Source of the DNA: Paenibacillus castaneae
GTDB taxonomy: Bacteria > Bacillota > Bacilli > Paenibacillales > Paenibacillaceae
Assembly (NCBI RefSeq): GCF_002884445.1
Contig: NZ_KZ614144.1
Location: 5,630,712 to 5,694,711 of the forward strand
Direction: 5' to 3'
Length of the DNA stretch: 64,000 bases
A program made the position numbers and the translations under genes. Positions 1-9,859 of the stretch are shown piece by piece; position 1 is the first letter of the stretch; each line of letters starts with the position of its first letter. The notes under the pieces were generated by a model. It worked only from the letters and a program-made list of their open reading frames with translations. It searched no databases and was not told where the DNA came from.

Positions 1-1
1 T

Positions 2-106
2 TATGAAGATACAACCGTGCATGAACGAACAGGCTTCATCGTTGATGATGCGGAAGAGTCAGGTGCAGATAACAAGAAACAAATCAATGATAACGGCAAC
101 AGATAA
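2..106 (+). CDS. C-terminal end of an unknown protein (partial)
   Basis: An open frame enters from the left edge and stops at TAA (104-106). The 34 visible residues are hydrophilic and acidic, ending DNGNR. No family can be named from this tail. A hairpin 25 bases past the stop supports a real gene end. Confidence 0.5.
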   Translation, partial: YEDTTVHERTGFIVDDAEESGADNKKQINDNGNR

Positions 107-130
107 ACAAATAGATCTATACATTAAGCT

Positions 131-159
131 AGGCTGCCCGTCCAATGGTCGGCAGCCTT
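131..159. terminator. Bidirectional hairpin terminator between convergent genes
   Basis: AGGCTGCC (131-138) pairs with GGCAGCCT (151-158) around a 12-base loop. It lies between the gene ending at 106 and the minus-strand gene ending at 170, so it can serve both. The T-run is weak. Confidence 0.6.
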
Positions 160-169
160 CTCCTGATGC

Positions 170-2035
170 TTATTGAGTTAGATTATGTATGAATAAAACC
201 TTGCCGCTCCTTTTAAATGCGATGATAAGCAGTTCATCCTCTATGCTCGCCACGGGCTCATCTGCCCATTGCTGCTCACAGGTATCGCTGCCCGGCTCGC
301 CGAATACTGCTGTAGCCATCCAATGCACCCCAGGCTGCATACTCAGCTTCACAGTCGGAATGATCGTGCGCGTATTCATGAGATTAGTATTAGCATTCGG
401 ATAAATGAGCTCAGCTTGGCCTGCTCCGTAGAGCAGACGAATACCGCTTGCCCCCCACGCGTACGCTGCAAATGCACTTTTCTCGTCAACCGAGTGAATT
501 CCATGTCTCGGAAGCTTATCTAGATTCTCCAGCCCTAGTGCAAAGCCGCCGTCCGCCGCATCAAGCACTCTGCTTGTCTGAATGCGGTGCACGCGAATAT
601 GCCATGGGGCTCCTGCAACGATCCACGTTTTCACCTCAACATCGCCCCAAGGCTTCCAGCGTGTATAAATAGTCGAACCATCTATCGTATATTCCTCGCT
701 CTTTCGTTTCACACGATACAGATTATCGCCTTCGCTCAGCGCCAGCATCGAATCGAATGCCCCCTGCCCCAGCCCCCATTCCGCTCTCGGAACGCTAAAG
801 CCGAAGAAGTTCGAGTAGGCAAACTTCTCATACTTGGCTGAAGTATGGGTATGCTCATTCGATGAAAAATGGCCGCTGTTGAAAGCAACAAGATGGCTCT
901 TCTCTGGCTGCCGGCATATGACCAGATGCGGCGCCTGCTGAACAGACAATCGCTCCAGCTGCGGCAACGGCAATTCCTCAGCCTGCCAGAACGGATGCTC
1001 ATCAGGCAAAGCGAGCGGCAGAAATGATTTCAGCGCCCAGTAAGGCGAAACCGGCGAGTTGTAATTTTCCGCCATCACTAAATTCGGATAGGCATAGCCG
1101 ATCGTTAACGTGCCGTCGGTCTGAAATATCGGCTGCTTAAACCACCAACGCAGATTACGAAGAACAAGGCCCTTCAGCTCGCCCACAGGCATTGTGTCTA
1201 CCTCTGCATAAATCATCGCGCTCCAGAAAGCCGACTGAGAGAAACGGTATGAAAGGCTTCTTCCATAGGGCAGCGCTGAGCCATCCTCGGCAAACCAATA
1301 GATAAAGTCCTTCGCGAATTTGGCGGCTCTGCCCTTATACAGCTTGGAACGAACGGGATCCTCTCTCTCCATCAGCTTCGCATAGAATAGGCTATAGTAA
1401 TGAATAGCGAAGGGAACATAGTAATCGCTATGCGTCTTTACGCCATCGGCATACCAGCCGTCCGATAAATAGAAAGCATCCATTCGATCCAGGTTGCCCT
1501 CCATGACTGCTTCATCATAGGGTGCGCCAACTGCCTTCAATCCGAGGTTCACCATGACAGCAAAAAACAGCCAATTGCAATCATAAGCCTTGCATCTGTT
1601 GATCTGGCTCAGCCAATCAACAAAATGCTGCTGCTCCTGCGGGCTTAGCGCGCCCCACAGCTTATCAGGGGCAATGGCGAGCGACAGCCCGAAGGCAGCC
1701 ATCTCGACGATACGCTGATCATAATCATGAATAATGCCCCAATATTCCTCATGCGATGGATCAGTCCCGTTTCTAATCCCTTGCACCATATCATCCCACA
1801 TATCGCTTTCACCGCCGCCTGCCACAAGCGGAGCCATTCCCCACAGCACACGGGAGAAGCCCTCGAAGCCAGCTACCTCGGCTTCGTAGGAAGCTCCTGT
1901 ATTGCCAAGCTGCACACGAGCAAAGCCTTTACTATAATGGCGCTTTAATGGCTCGACCAATTGACGGACAGCCTGCTGCACATCCTCCCGTGAGCGGATC
2001 GGATTGCTTACTATTGGAAGCTCTATTCTATGCAT
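170..2035 (-). CDS. DUF2264 domain-containing protein
   Basis: This 621-residue protein matches the layout of DUF2264 proteins: an N-terminal helical region of about 370 residues rich in W, Y and H (for example YDCNWLFFAVMVNLGL and HSDYYVPFAIHYYS), then a beta-rich C-terminal half. There is no signal peptide, so it should be cytoplasmic. The family is thought to be an (alpha/alpha)-barrel linked to carbohydrate metabolism, but its reaction is not established. GGAGGTTTATATC precedes the ATG. It follows the aldo/keto reductase by 45 bases, so the two may be cotranscribed. Family confidence is good; substrate is unknown. Confidence 0.8.
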   Translation of the reverse strand: MHRIELPIVSNPIRSREDVQQAVRQLVEPLKRHYSKGFARVQLGNTGASYEAEVAGFEGFSRVLWGMAPLVAGGGESDMWDDMVQGIRNGTDPSHEEYWGIIHDYDQRIVEMAAFGLSLAIAPDKLWGALSPQEQQHFVDWLSQINRCKAYDCNWLFFAVMVNLGLKAVGAPYDEAVMEGNLDRMDAFYLSDGWYADGVKTHSDYYVPFAIHYYSLFYAKLMEREDPVRSKLYKGRAAKFAKDFIYWFAEDGSALPYGRSLSYRFSQSAFWSAMIYAEVDTMPVGELKGLVLRNLRWWFKQPIFQTDGTLTIGYAYPNLVMAENYNSPVSPYWALKSFLPLALPDEHPFWQAEELPLPQLERLSVQQAPHLVICRQPEKSHLVAFNSGHFSSNEHTHTSAKYEKFAYSNFFGFSVPRAEWGLGQGAFDSMLALSEGDNLYRVKRKSEEYTIDGSTIYTRWKPWGDVEVKTWIVAGAPWHIRVHRIQTSRVLDAADGGFALGLENLDKLPRHGIHSVDEKSAFAAYAWGASGIRLLYGAGQAELIYPNANTNLMNTRTIIPTVKLSMQPGVHWMATAVFGEPGSDTCEQQWADEPVASIEDELLIIAFKRSGKVLFIHNLTQ

Positions 2036-2080
2036 GATATAAACCTCCGGCCAGATAACTTATTTGCGTCTGCTCATCAT

Positions 2081-3055
2081 TTACGGCAAGCGATAGAAGG
2101 CGAATGGATCACCATTGCGAAAGTCCTGGCTTATGGCATCCAGCTCGGACAACACATCACTGTCAATCTTCAATGCTGTGCTTTTCAGATTCTCTTCCAG
2201 CTGCCCCACCTTAGTCGCACCTACGATAACCGTAGACACAACCGGCTGATGCATGAGCCAGGATAATGAAAGCACGCTTGGCGTACAGCCAAGTTCACTG
2301 GAGAGCTTGCCCAATTGTTCACTGAGTTCGATCGTCTGATCGGTAAGAAATCTCTTGAAGTTCGGGTCTGTCTGAGCGCGAGAGCCTTCTGGTGCCCTTT
2401 CGTCCGAGCTGTATTTGCCCGATAATATGCCTCCCGCTAGCGGAAAGTACGGGATAATGCCAATACCTTGGTCGAGACACATGGGGACAAGCTCCTTCTC
2501 AGGTGTCCGATCCGCGAGGGAATAGCTCACTTGTGTAGAAACAAAGCGATTTAGCCCTAATCGATCACTGATCCCCATAGCTTTCATAAGCTCCCAAGCC
2601 AAATAATTAGAAGCGCCGATATAGCGCACCTTGCCTGAACGCACCATGTCCTCCAGAGTTCGCAGCGTCTCCTCAAGCGGCGTTTCCGGATCAAATGTAT
2701 GGATTTGATAAAGATCGATATAGTCGGTACGCAGACGCTTCAAGCTGTCCTCCAGCTCAGACATCAAATGATAGCGTGACGAGCCTCTCTCATTTACACC
2801 TGCGCCTTTCATTAATCCCGCTTTGGTTGCCAGCACGACATGATGGCGCTTTCCCTCAAGTGCTTGTCCAATGATCTTCTCCGATTGTGTGCCCGCGTAA
2901 ATATTAGCCGTATCGATGAAATTGATCCCCTTATCGATTGCGAAATCAATGATTTCCTTGGACGCTTCAGCATCGGCCCGTTTACCGAATGAATTCGTGC
3001 CAAGCCCTAATACAGATACTTTTAATCCACTATTGCCAAGACGGCGAAATTGCAA
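2081..3055 (-). CDS. Aldo/keto reductase family oxidoreductase
   Basis: This is a 324-residue NADPH-dependent aldo/keto reductase of the YghZ/Kv-beta-like type. The N-terminus reads QFRRLGNSGLKVSVLGLG, followed by FIDTANIYAGTQSE (catalytic Asp and Tyr), VLATKAG (Lys) and YIDLYQIHTFD (His). The C-terminal SWLMHQPVVSTVIVGATKV segment is the usual cofactor-binding region. I chose the TTG at 3055 because AGGAG lies 8 bases upstream and the family starts here; an upstream in-frame ATG at 3118 has no such site. The natural substrate cannot be read from sequence. It sits upstream of, and in the same direction as, the DUF2264 gene. Confidence 0.9.
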   Translation of the reverse strand: MQFRRLGNSGLKVSVLGLGTNSFGKRADAEASKEIIDFAIDKGINFIDTANIYAGTQSEKIIGQALEGKRHHVVLATKAGLMKGAGVNERGSSRYHLMSELEDSLKRLRTDYIDLYQIHTFDPETPLEETLRTLEDMVRSGKVRYIGASNYLAWELMKAMGISDRLGLNRFVSTQVSYSLADRTPEKELVPMCLDQGIGIIPYFPLAGGILSGKYSSDERAPEGSRAQTDPNFKRFLTDQTIELSEQLGKLSSELGCTPSVLSLSWLMHQPVVSTVIVGATKVGQLEENLKSTALKIDSDVLSELDAISQDFRNGDPFAFYRLP

Positions 3056-3204
3056 AATGATCAGCTCCTGTTCACTTGAGATAGGATTTCCTATATATAT
3101 TATAGCTTCGCTTCCCATTATCCCCTATCCTTTAAATTCTGTTATGATGAATACAAATCTAAAAATCGGAACAAATGCTGCTGTTTCTGGAAAGGACCCC
3201 TGCT

Positions 3205-6200
3205 ATGAGCTTTCAATTATCTAAGCGGATTATTAAATTATTATGCGGCGATAGCTTCTATGAACGTGGTGAAGCCTATTATAGAGACGGAAAGGTGATG
3301 ATCACCGTTTCCAATCCCAATCCTTCCGGCACTTCCAGCTATGAAGCGATTGTTCAAGGAACAAGGCGATACGACGTGACGATAGACATAGACCCTATTG
3401 GAGACATAGATGCGGTGTGCAGCTGTCTTGCGTTCAGTTCCTACGATAAATATTGCAATCATGTCGCAGCCGCTCTTCTCCAAATTGCTGAGCAAGGAGC
3501 GGGGGAGGACAAGCCGCCTCGCGCCTACCCCTCGCTCTTGCACCCAGAGGATAGACCGTCTGATGATGAGGATGATGAAGGGCTTCTCACTCCTAGATTT
3601 GCCGGTAAGGCTGCTTCAGCCAGCACGGATACACGTCTTGCTCGCGACATTCTCGGTCTGTTCAGCAGCAAAGCCGCTCGTTCCAGCGGCAACCGATTCA
3701 TCACAGATACAAGAGCACTGCTTGATATAGAAATTACATGCCGGCTGTACTCTTACGGTTATCATAAGCATATGTTCGGTATCGAGCTCAAGGTTGGGCC
3801 GAAGCGGCTGTACATCGTGCAGAGAATCAGGGAATTTCTTGCAAGTGTTGATCGCAGTCAAGCGTTTACGTTCTCGAAGCATTTCACCTATGATCCAGCC
3901 ATTCATTACTTTCAGCCAAAGAATGACGCCGTCTTAAGGCAGCTTATTCACATTTACCGCAATGAGATGATGTACAGGGATGCAATGACACGATCCTTCT
4001 TTAAGGAAGCTCCGGCGAGCGATGATCGGATGCTGCTTGTGCCTTCCTTCTCTTGGAATTCACTTCTCCCTTTGCTGACAGCGGCGCCTTCCGCTCAGCT
4101 TGCTTATGGCAATCAAACATTTGAAGGTATTCGGCTTTCGGAAGAAACGATACCGCTTCATTTCTCATTTGATCAAGCGGAAAGCGATGGCTATCAATTG
4201 AATATACAAGGGCTGGAGCAAATGACGATCATGGAAGACTATGGGCTCGTCCTTAACGAGGGCAAGCTTATTCGTCTGCAGCAACATCAAAGCAAACGCC
4301 TCGCTGAGCTGAAGCAGCTGCTCGACACTTCACGCAAGCCAAGCATTCATATTGCGCCGGAACAGATGGAGCCCTTTATGGAAAGAGTTATTCCCGGCTT
4401 GATGAAGCTGGGCAGCGTCGTTATTGCAGAAACAATCTCTAATCGCATCCTGCAAACTAAGCTTCAAGCGAAGCTCTATCTCGACCGTGTCAGAGACCGG
4501 CTCGTTGCGGGATTGGAGTTTCAGTATGGCGATATTGTCATAAATCCGTTGGAAGGCAGCGATCAGAAGCGCGGCACTGACCGTATTCTAATGCGCGACG
4601 GCGAGCAGGAAAGAGCCATTCTTGAGCTGATGGAGCGAAGCCCTTTCGCCAAAACAGAGAGCGGCTATTTCATGGAGGATGAGGAAGCGGAATTCGAGTT
4701 TCTTCACCATGTTGTTCCACAATTGGAGAAGCTGCTTAAGGTATATGCCACATCTGCTGTCAAAGTACGAATTGTAACGAAGCATGCCCCTCCAACCATA
4801 ATGGTCGACAGGGATGAACGAACCGATTGGCTTGAATTCAAATTTGAAATGGACGGTATTCCCGATTCAGAAATTCGCAAGCTGCTGAAGTCGCTGGAGA
4901 TTCAGCGCAAATACCACCGGCTGCCGGATGGTTCACTGCTTCCGCTTGAGGGCGCAGCTTTTCAAGAAATCATTACTTTTATTAACGAGGTTGGCCTTCG
5001 AAATGGGGATCTGCAAGGCACAACATTCCGTATTCCTGCAGTCCGTGCATTGCATCTGATGGACAGGGATCAGCAAGGAAAATCAGTGAAGCTCGGCAAG
5101 GCTTTCCGCCGATTGCTTGAGAATATGCGCAATCCGGACAATCTGGATTTCCCTGTCCCGGAGAGCTTAGCTCCCGTGCTGCGCGATTACCAAAAGTATG
5201 GCTATCAGTGGTTGAAAACACTTGCTCATTATCATTTTGGCGGCATTCTTGCAGACGATATGGGGCTCGGGAAAACGGTGCAAGCGATCGCTTTCCTTGT
5301 CTCCGTCCTGCCTGAAATCAGGGAGCGGCAGCAGCCGGCACTTATCGTCTCGCCAGCATCGCTCGTCTACAACTGGCTGAATGAACTGAAGAAATTTGCG
5401 CCGGAAATAAAAGCCGTGATTGCTGACGGAAGTAAATCCGAGCGACTCGGCTTACTGAGAAATGCCAACGGAGCCGACGTCGTTATTACATCCTACCCGC
5501 TGCTCCGAAGAGACATTGAGCAATATGCGAAGCAATCCTTCCATACGCTCATTCTCGATGAAGCACAGTTTTTCAAAAATCACACTACTCAAACGGCACA
5601 AGCCGTTAAAGCCATTGAGGCTCAGTATCGTTTCGCGCTTACGGGTACGCCCGTGGAAAACACGCTTGAGGAGCTATGGTCGATATTTGGCGCTGTATTC
5701 CCCGAGCTGTTCCCAAGCCGCCAAGCCTTTAACGAGCTTTCCCGTGAAACGGTTGCTAAGCGCGTTCGACCGTTTCTGCTGCGCAGGCTGAAGAGCGATG
5801 TGCTGAAGGAGCTGCCAGAGAAGATCGAATCGATTCAAGCATCCGAGCTGCTGCCGGAACAGAAAAAGCTGTATGTTGGATTTCTAGCTAAGCTGCAGCA
5901 GGAAACGGTCAAGCATCTGAATGAAGAGAGTTTTCATAAAAACCGGATTAAAATATTAGCAGGCATTACGAGGCTGCGCCAGCTATGCTGTCACCCTGCT
6001 CTTTTCGTCGAAGATTATAAGGGCAGCTCAGCCAAATTCGAACAGCTCCTCGACATTATTGAGGAATGCCAAAATGCAGGCAAACGTCTGCTTGTCTTCT
6101 CGCAGTTCACAGAAATGCTTGGCTTGATCGGCCGTGAGCTTGGCCTTCAAGGCGTCCCCTATTTCTATTTGGACGGACAAACGCCCTCTTCCGAACGGGT

Positions 6201-6543
6201 TGAGCTGTGTAATCGATTCAACAATGGCGAAAGGGATCTGTTTCTTCTCTCCCTTAAGGCCGGAGGCACCGGGCTTAACTTGACCGGAGCAGACACGGTT
6301 ATATTGTATGACCTTTGGTGGAATCCTGCTGTTGAGCAGCAGGCAGCTGACCGTGCGCATCGCATTGGACAAAAAAATGTCGTACAAATTATTCGCATGG
6401 TTGCACAGGGGACCGTCGAGGACAAGATGTACGAGCTTCAACAGCGCAAGAAAAATCTAATCGACGAAATCATTCAGCCCGGCCAGGATAAGCTTTCCGC
6501 TCTATCCGAGCAGGAGATCCGTGAAATTCTAATGCTTCAGTAA
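3205..6543 (+). CDS. SWIM zinc-finger SNF2-family DEAD/DEAH helicase
   Basis: This 1112-residue protein combines an N-terminal SWIM zinc finger (CSC near residue 73, CNH near 85) with a SNF2 ATPase in the C-terminal half. Visible motifs are DDMGLGKT near 683 (Walker A), LDEAQFFKN near 783 (DEXH box), LTGTPVEN (motif III) and QAADRAHRIGQ near 1045 (motif VI). The middle 400 residues resemble the bacterial SNF2 accessory region. Such proteins use ATP to move on double-stranded DNA; the bacterial role is unclear, though remodelling or displacing transcription complexes is a common suggestion. The ATG at 3205 is preceded by GGAAAGGA; an in-frame ATG at 3175 lacks a site. It is divergent from the reductase. 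Confidence 0.93.
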   Translation: MSFQLSKRIIKLLCGDSFYERGEAYYRDGKVMITVSNPNPSGTSSYEAIVQGTRRYDVTIDIDPIGDIDAVCSCLAFSSYDKYCNHVAAALLQIAEQGAGEDKPPRAYPSLLHPEDRPSDDEDDEGLLTPRFAGKAASASTDTRLARDILGLFSSKAARSSGNRFITDTRALLDIEITCRLYSYGYHKHMFGIELKVGPKRLYIVQRIREFLASVDRSQAFTFSKHFTYDPAIHYFQPKNDAVLRQLIHIYRNEMMYRDAMTRSFFKEAPASDDRMLLVPSFSWNSLLPLLTAAPSAQLAYGNQTFEGIRLSEETIPLHFSFDQAESDGYQLNIQGLEQMTIMEDYGLVLNEGKLIRLQQHQSKRLAELKQLLDTSRKPSIHIAPEQMEPFMERVIPGLMKLGSVVIAETISNRILQTKLQAKLYLDRVRDRLVAGLEFQYGDIVINPLEGSDQKRGTDRILMRDGEQERAILELMERSPFAKTESGYFMEDEEAEFEFLHHVVPQLEKLLKVYATSAVKVRIVTKHAPPTIMVDRDERTDWLEFKFEMDGIPDSEIRKLLKSLEIQRKYHRLPDGSLLPLEGAAFQEIITFINEVGLRNGDLQGTTFRIPAVRALHLMDRDQQGKSVKLGKAFRRLLENMRNPDNLDFPVPESLAPVLRDYQKYGYQWLKTLAHYHFGGILADDMGLGKTVQAIAFLVSVLPEIRERQQPALIVSPASLVYNWLNELKKFAPEIKAVIADGSKSERLGLLRNANGADVVITSYPLLRRDIEQYAKQSFHTLILDEAQFFKNHTTQTAQAVKAIEAQYRFALTGTPVENTLEELWSIFGAVFPELFPSRQAFNELSRETVAKRVRPFLLRRLKSDVLKELPEKIESIQASELLPEQKKLYVGFLAKLQQETVKHLNEESFHKNRIKILAGITRLRQLCCHPALFVEDYKGSSAKFEQLLDIIEECQNAGKRLLVFSQFTEMLGLIGRELGLQGVPYFYLDGQTPSSERVELCNRFNNGERDLFLLSLKAGGTGLNLTGADTVILYDLWWNPAVEQQAADRAHRIGQKNVVQIIRMVAQGTVEDKMYELQQRKKNLIDEIIQPGQDKLSALSEQEIREILMLQ

Positions 6544-6561
6544 TACTTATGCTTCCATAAC

Positions 6562-6605
6562 AAGAGGCTGTCTCACAAGGTAAATCTTGTGAAACAGCCT
6601 CTTTC
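6562..6605. terminator. Strong bidirectional terminator
   Basis: AAGAGGCTGT, then CTCACAAG, pair with CTTGTGAA and ACAGCCTCTT around a short loop, followed by TCTTTC. It separates the convergent helicase and aldehyde dehydrogenase genes. Confidence 0.85.
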
Positions 6606-6619
6606 TTTCATTTATCTAT

Positions 6620-8011
6620 TTACTTCATCCATTTCTTCAGCCATTTCATATCGGCTGTGTAAGGCGGATACGCAAAACCCAAGTCAAGCTTTGTGCTTCG
6701 TTTGACGATGCTTTTCTGATGGGAAAAAACGTCAAAGCTGCTCTTGCCATGATACGCGCCTATCCCCGAACTGCCCACCCCGCCAAATGGCAGGTGCACG
6801 CTTGCGACATGCGAGAGCGTATCATTCACACAGCCTCCTCCGAAAGAAACACGTTCAAGCACTTCCTTCTCGGCAGCCTTGTTTTCAGTAAAAATATACA
6901 GCGCCAGCGGCTTTGGACGATTATTTATCATTTGTATCGCATGGTTTAATTCTTTATACGACATGATAGGCAGAATAGGGCCGAATATTTCCTCTGACAT
7001 GGAGGCATCTTCCCAGGATACGTTATCTATGAGCGTCGGTTCGATAAATAAATCATCTATTTTTGAGGCTCCGCCTGCCGAAATTTTCGCTCGGTCTTGC
7101 TCCAGTATGGATTGAAGCCGACTGAATTGCCGCTTATTTACAATCCGTCCGTAATCGTTGCTTTTGCTGGCATCGTATCCGTAGAAGCTATCAATTGCTT
7201 CCTTCATCCTTAACATAAGCGCGGCTTTAATATCCTCATGCACGAGCAAATAATCTGGTGCTATGCAGGTTTGGCCAGCATTCAGAAGCTTACCCCAAAT
7301 AATACGTTTGGCTGCAATGTCCAGATTAGCCGTTTGATCTACAATAACCGGACTCTTGCCGCCAAGCTCCAGCGTCACAGGCACCAGATTTTTGGCGGCA
7401 GCCTCCATGACGATTTTCCCGACGGCTACGCTGCCAGTAAAGAAAATATAGTCAAATGGGGCATTAATGAGATAGGTGGTCGCTTCCTTCTCGCCTTCGA
7501 TAACTTCAATATAGGACTCCTCGAATATATCTCCAATCATTTGCCTGATAACAGCAGACACATTCGGGCAGCTCTCCGAGGGCTTGATTACCGCGCAATT
7601 GCCAGCTGCAATGGCTCCAATAAGCGGTTCTAGCACAAGCTGTACCGGATAATTAAAAGGACCGATAATGAGTACCGTTCCATAGGCTTCTTTCCTTATA
7701 TAGCTTCTAGAAGGGAATACATGAATAGGCGATTTCACCCGAAGCGGCCTCATCCAGCGCTTAAGATGCTTCATCATATGACGAATACTTCCTAGTACGA
7801 GACCTATTTCTGTTGCATACGACTCAAATTCACTTTTCCGCAAATCCTGATACAAGGCAGTCATGAGCTGCTGCTCATAACGCTTGATAGCTTCCTGCAA
7901 CTTTTTCAATTGCTGTAGCCGAAAGCTGACGCCCCTTGTCTGACCGCTCGCATAAAATTGCTTATGCCGGTCAATAATCTGCTCTGCACGCTCGTTTGTC
8001 CAGGCTTCCAT
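6620..8011 (-). CDS. Aldehyde dehydrogenase (class 3-like)
   Basis: This is a 463-residue NAD(P)-dependent aldehyde dehydrogenase oxidising aldehydes to acids. It has FTGSVAVGK at 191-199 (cofactor loop), ELGGKSP with the general base Glu215, and NAGQTC with the catalytic Cys249. The short length, the RPLRVKSP stretch and the C-terminal LPFGGVGSSGIGAYHGK resemble class 3 and fatty-aldehyde enzymes such as B. subtilis YwdH. The C-terminus ends in a basic YPPYTADMKWLKKWMK tail. GGGGAGG precedes the ATG. A short open frame with a strong ribosome site (8043-8132) lies just upstream on the same strand. Confidence 0.93.
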   Translation of the reverse strand: MEAWTNERAEQIIDRHKQFYASGQTRGVSFRLQQLKKLQEAIKRYEQQLMTALYQDLRKSEFESYATEIGLVLGSIRHMMKHLKRWMRPLRVKSPIHVFPSRSYIRKEAYGTVLIIGPFNYPVQLVLEPLIGAIAAGNCAVIKPSESCPNVSAVIRQMIGDIFEESYIEVIEGEKEATTYLINAPFDYIFFTGSVAVGKIVMEAAAKNLVPVTLELGGKSPVIVDQTANLDIAAKRIIWGKLLNAGQTCIAPDYLLVHEDIKAALMLRMKEAIDSFYGYDASKSNDYGRIVNKRQFSRLQSILEQDRAKISAGGASKIDDLFIEPTLIDNVSWEDASMSEEIFGPILPIMSYKELNHAIQMINNRPKPLALYIFTENKAAEKEVLERVSFGGGCVNDTLSHVASVHLPFGGVGSSGIGAYHGKSSFDVFSHQKSIVKRSTKLDLGFAYPPYTADMKWLKKWMK

Positions 8012-8042
8012 ACGGACATCCTCCCCTCTTGTCTATAAGCAA

Positions 8043-8132
8043 TCACGTTCTAACGCAGCTAATACTCGCATCAATCGTTCGACGGAATCGGTAAGCGTTG
8101 TGGAATAATAACGCTGCCTGTTGCCCCATCAT
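8043..8132 (-). CDS. Candidate 29-residue leader or small ORF
   Basis: AAGGAGG lies 4 bases before an ATG-ATG pair (8132-8127), and the frame runs 29 codons to TGA, starting MMGQQAALLFHNAY. It ends about 30 bases before the aldehyde dehydrogenase start on the same strand. It resembles no family I know. The strong ribosome site is the main support; it could be a leader peptide, a translated small protein, or chance. Confidence 0.3.
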   Translation of the reverse strand: MMGQQAALLFHNAYRFRRTIDASISCVRT

Positions 8133-8520
8133 TCCGCCTCCTTAAACCTCTTATATATCCATTTTTAATTGGTTTAAACATTTAAACATTCAATTGAATA
8201 ATCATACTGCCGTGCTATTCATGCGTCAATTACAGCTGGGCAGCAGGCTCCTCCCCTCTCTATATATCTATCCTTCCATGACGTCCATCATGAAGCGATA
8301 CTAGCAGATTTTAATAGAGATAGGGATATTGACCAGTACGAACAATCTGTCTTGCACGTATATATACAGTACAAACCAATTCTTACACTATCAAAAGAAG
8401 GAGGAGATCTTCTATGTAAATCAATAGAATGATAAGCTAGATTATCCTAAATCCAATATTCCAAAAGGAGAGATGCTAGTTAGAAAGAGATAACTTCTAT
8501 CCTTGAAAAGAGGCTGAATT
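8133..8520. other. Intergenic region with tandem initiation sites
   Basis: A/T-rich divergent region. Near 8170 there is a GGTTTAAACATTTAAACA stretch, possibly an operator. On the plus strand, AAGAAGGAGGAGATCTTCT precedes ATG-TAA (8413-8418), a start codon followed directly by a stop. AAAAGGAGAG then precedes ATG at 8473, which opens a six-codon frame (MLVRKR, stop 8491-8493). Both lie upstream of the permease start at 8521. I see no convincing consensus promoter. Confidence 0.4.
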
Positions 8521-9852
8521 ATGCATGATTTAACAGTTTTAATGACCATCTGCACTTTTTTTCTGACGATTGGATTCATTTTCTGGAAGCCCAATGTCAA
8601 TGAAGCTATTCCAGCTACTGTCGGAGCTATTATTGTTATTCTATGCGGAAGCGTATCACTCGCTGACCTCGGTCAAATAACGGAAACAATTAGCGGAGCG
8701 GCAGTAACGATTATAGCAACTATAGTTATGGCAATTGTGTTAGAAAGCTTTGGTTTCTTCTACTGGGCTGCCGAGCTTCTAACTAGAAAAGCCAAAGGCT
8801 CAGGAATTCGATTGTTTTGGCTAACGAATCTATTCTGTTTTCTTATGACCCTGTTTGTAAATAATGACGGCAGCATCTTAATTACGACTCCCATCCTGCT
8901 GATTCTGCTGCAGAACATGGGACTCAAAAACCATCAGAAGATCCCCTATCTTCTATCCGGAGCGTTAATTGCCACCGCCTCCAGCGCCCCAATCGGGGTC
9001 AGCAATATTGTTAATTTAATAGCACTAAAAATTGTTCATATGGATCTGTATATGCATACTGCTATGATGTTCATCCCTGCTTCACTTGGGCTTGCCCTGC
9101 TGTCGCTTCTTCTATTTGCAACCTTTTATCGTGTTTTGCCCAAAAAATTGCCTCCAGCGGCTAGATGGAATCTCTTGCCGGGCAGCCATCCGCTGAAGGA
9201 GATCGTAACCACAGAGAACCGTACGGCGTTTATGCGCAACATTCTTATTTTTGTATTAAGCGTACGCCTTAGCTTATTTGCAGCTTCCTATATTCACTTT
9301 CCAGTTTCTCTAATGGCCGTTATCGGTTCTTCTCTTCTTCTGGCATGGCGCTGGATATTTTTAAAAATCCCTCCAACCGATATGATTAAGAAAACGCCAT
9401 GGTATATACTACTATTTGCTTTTAGTATGTACGTCATCATTTATGGCTTGAACAATATCGGTTTAACAGAATGGCTAATTCAGCTCCTGCAGCCTATCGT
9501 CTCAGGAAGTCTTCTGAATGCAAGTGTTCTCATGGGTACCCTTCTAAGCGTACTATCTAATCTCTTTAATAATCATCCCGCACTTATGGTCGGAACACTA
9601 ACCTTAATGAGCATGGGCCTTGATCCGCTTACGCTGAAAATAGCTTATCTGGCAAGTGTAATCGGCAGCGACATTGGCTCGTTGCTATTGCCCATCGGAA
9701 CGCTCGCAACCTTGATGTGGATGCACATCATTCGAAAAGGCGGTGTTAAAATCAGCTGGGGCCAATATTTAAAGGTGACCTCCTTTGTCATTCCAATCAC
9801 GGTCATCTTCACTTTAATCATTTTGTCTTATTGGGTTTCGTGGTTATTTTAA
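8521..9852 (+). CDS. ArsB/NhaD-superfamily membrane permease
   Basis: This 443-residue protein has about 11-12 hydrophobic helices and the ion-transporter signatures of the ArsB/CitM superfamily: FVNNDGSILITTPILL near residue 112, ASSAPIGVSNIVNLIAL near 152 and a symmetric LFNNHPALMVG near 350. It should sit in the cytoplasmic membrane and move an anion; B. subtilis YdfA and arsenite exporters are the nearest types I recognise. No arsR, arsC or arsA gene is nearby, so arsenite is not proved. AAGAGG lies 7 bases before the ATG. Two very short open frames precede it in the leader. Confidence 0.85.
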   Translation: MHDLTVLMTICTFFLTIGFIFWKPNVNEAIPATVGAIIVILCGSVSLADLGQITETISGAAVTIIATIVMAIVLESFGFFYWAAELLTRKAKGSGIRLFWLTNLFCFLMTLFVNNDGSILITTPILLILLQNMGLKNHQKIPYLLSGALIATASSAPIGVSNIVNLIALKIVHMDLYMHTAMMFIPASLGLALLSLLLFATFYRVLPKKLPPAARWNLLPGSHPLKEIVTTENRTAFMRNILIFVLSVRLSLFAASYIHFPVSLMAVIGSSLLLAWRWIFLKIPPTDMIKKTPWYILLFAFSMYVIIYGLNNIGLTEWLIQLLQPIVSGSLLNASVLMGTLLSVLSNLFNNHPALMVGTLTLMSMGLDPLTLKIAYLASVIGSDIGSLLLPIGTLATLMWMHIIRKGGVKISWGQYLKVTSFVIPITVIFTLIILSYWVSWLF

Positions 9853-9859
9853 CAAAAAA

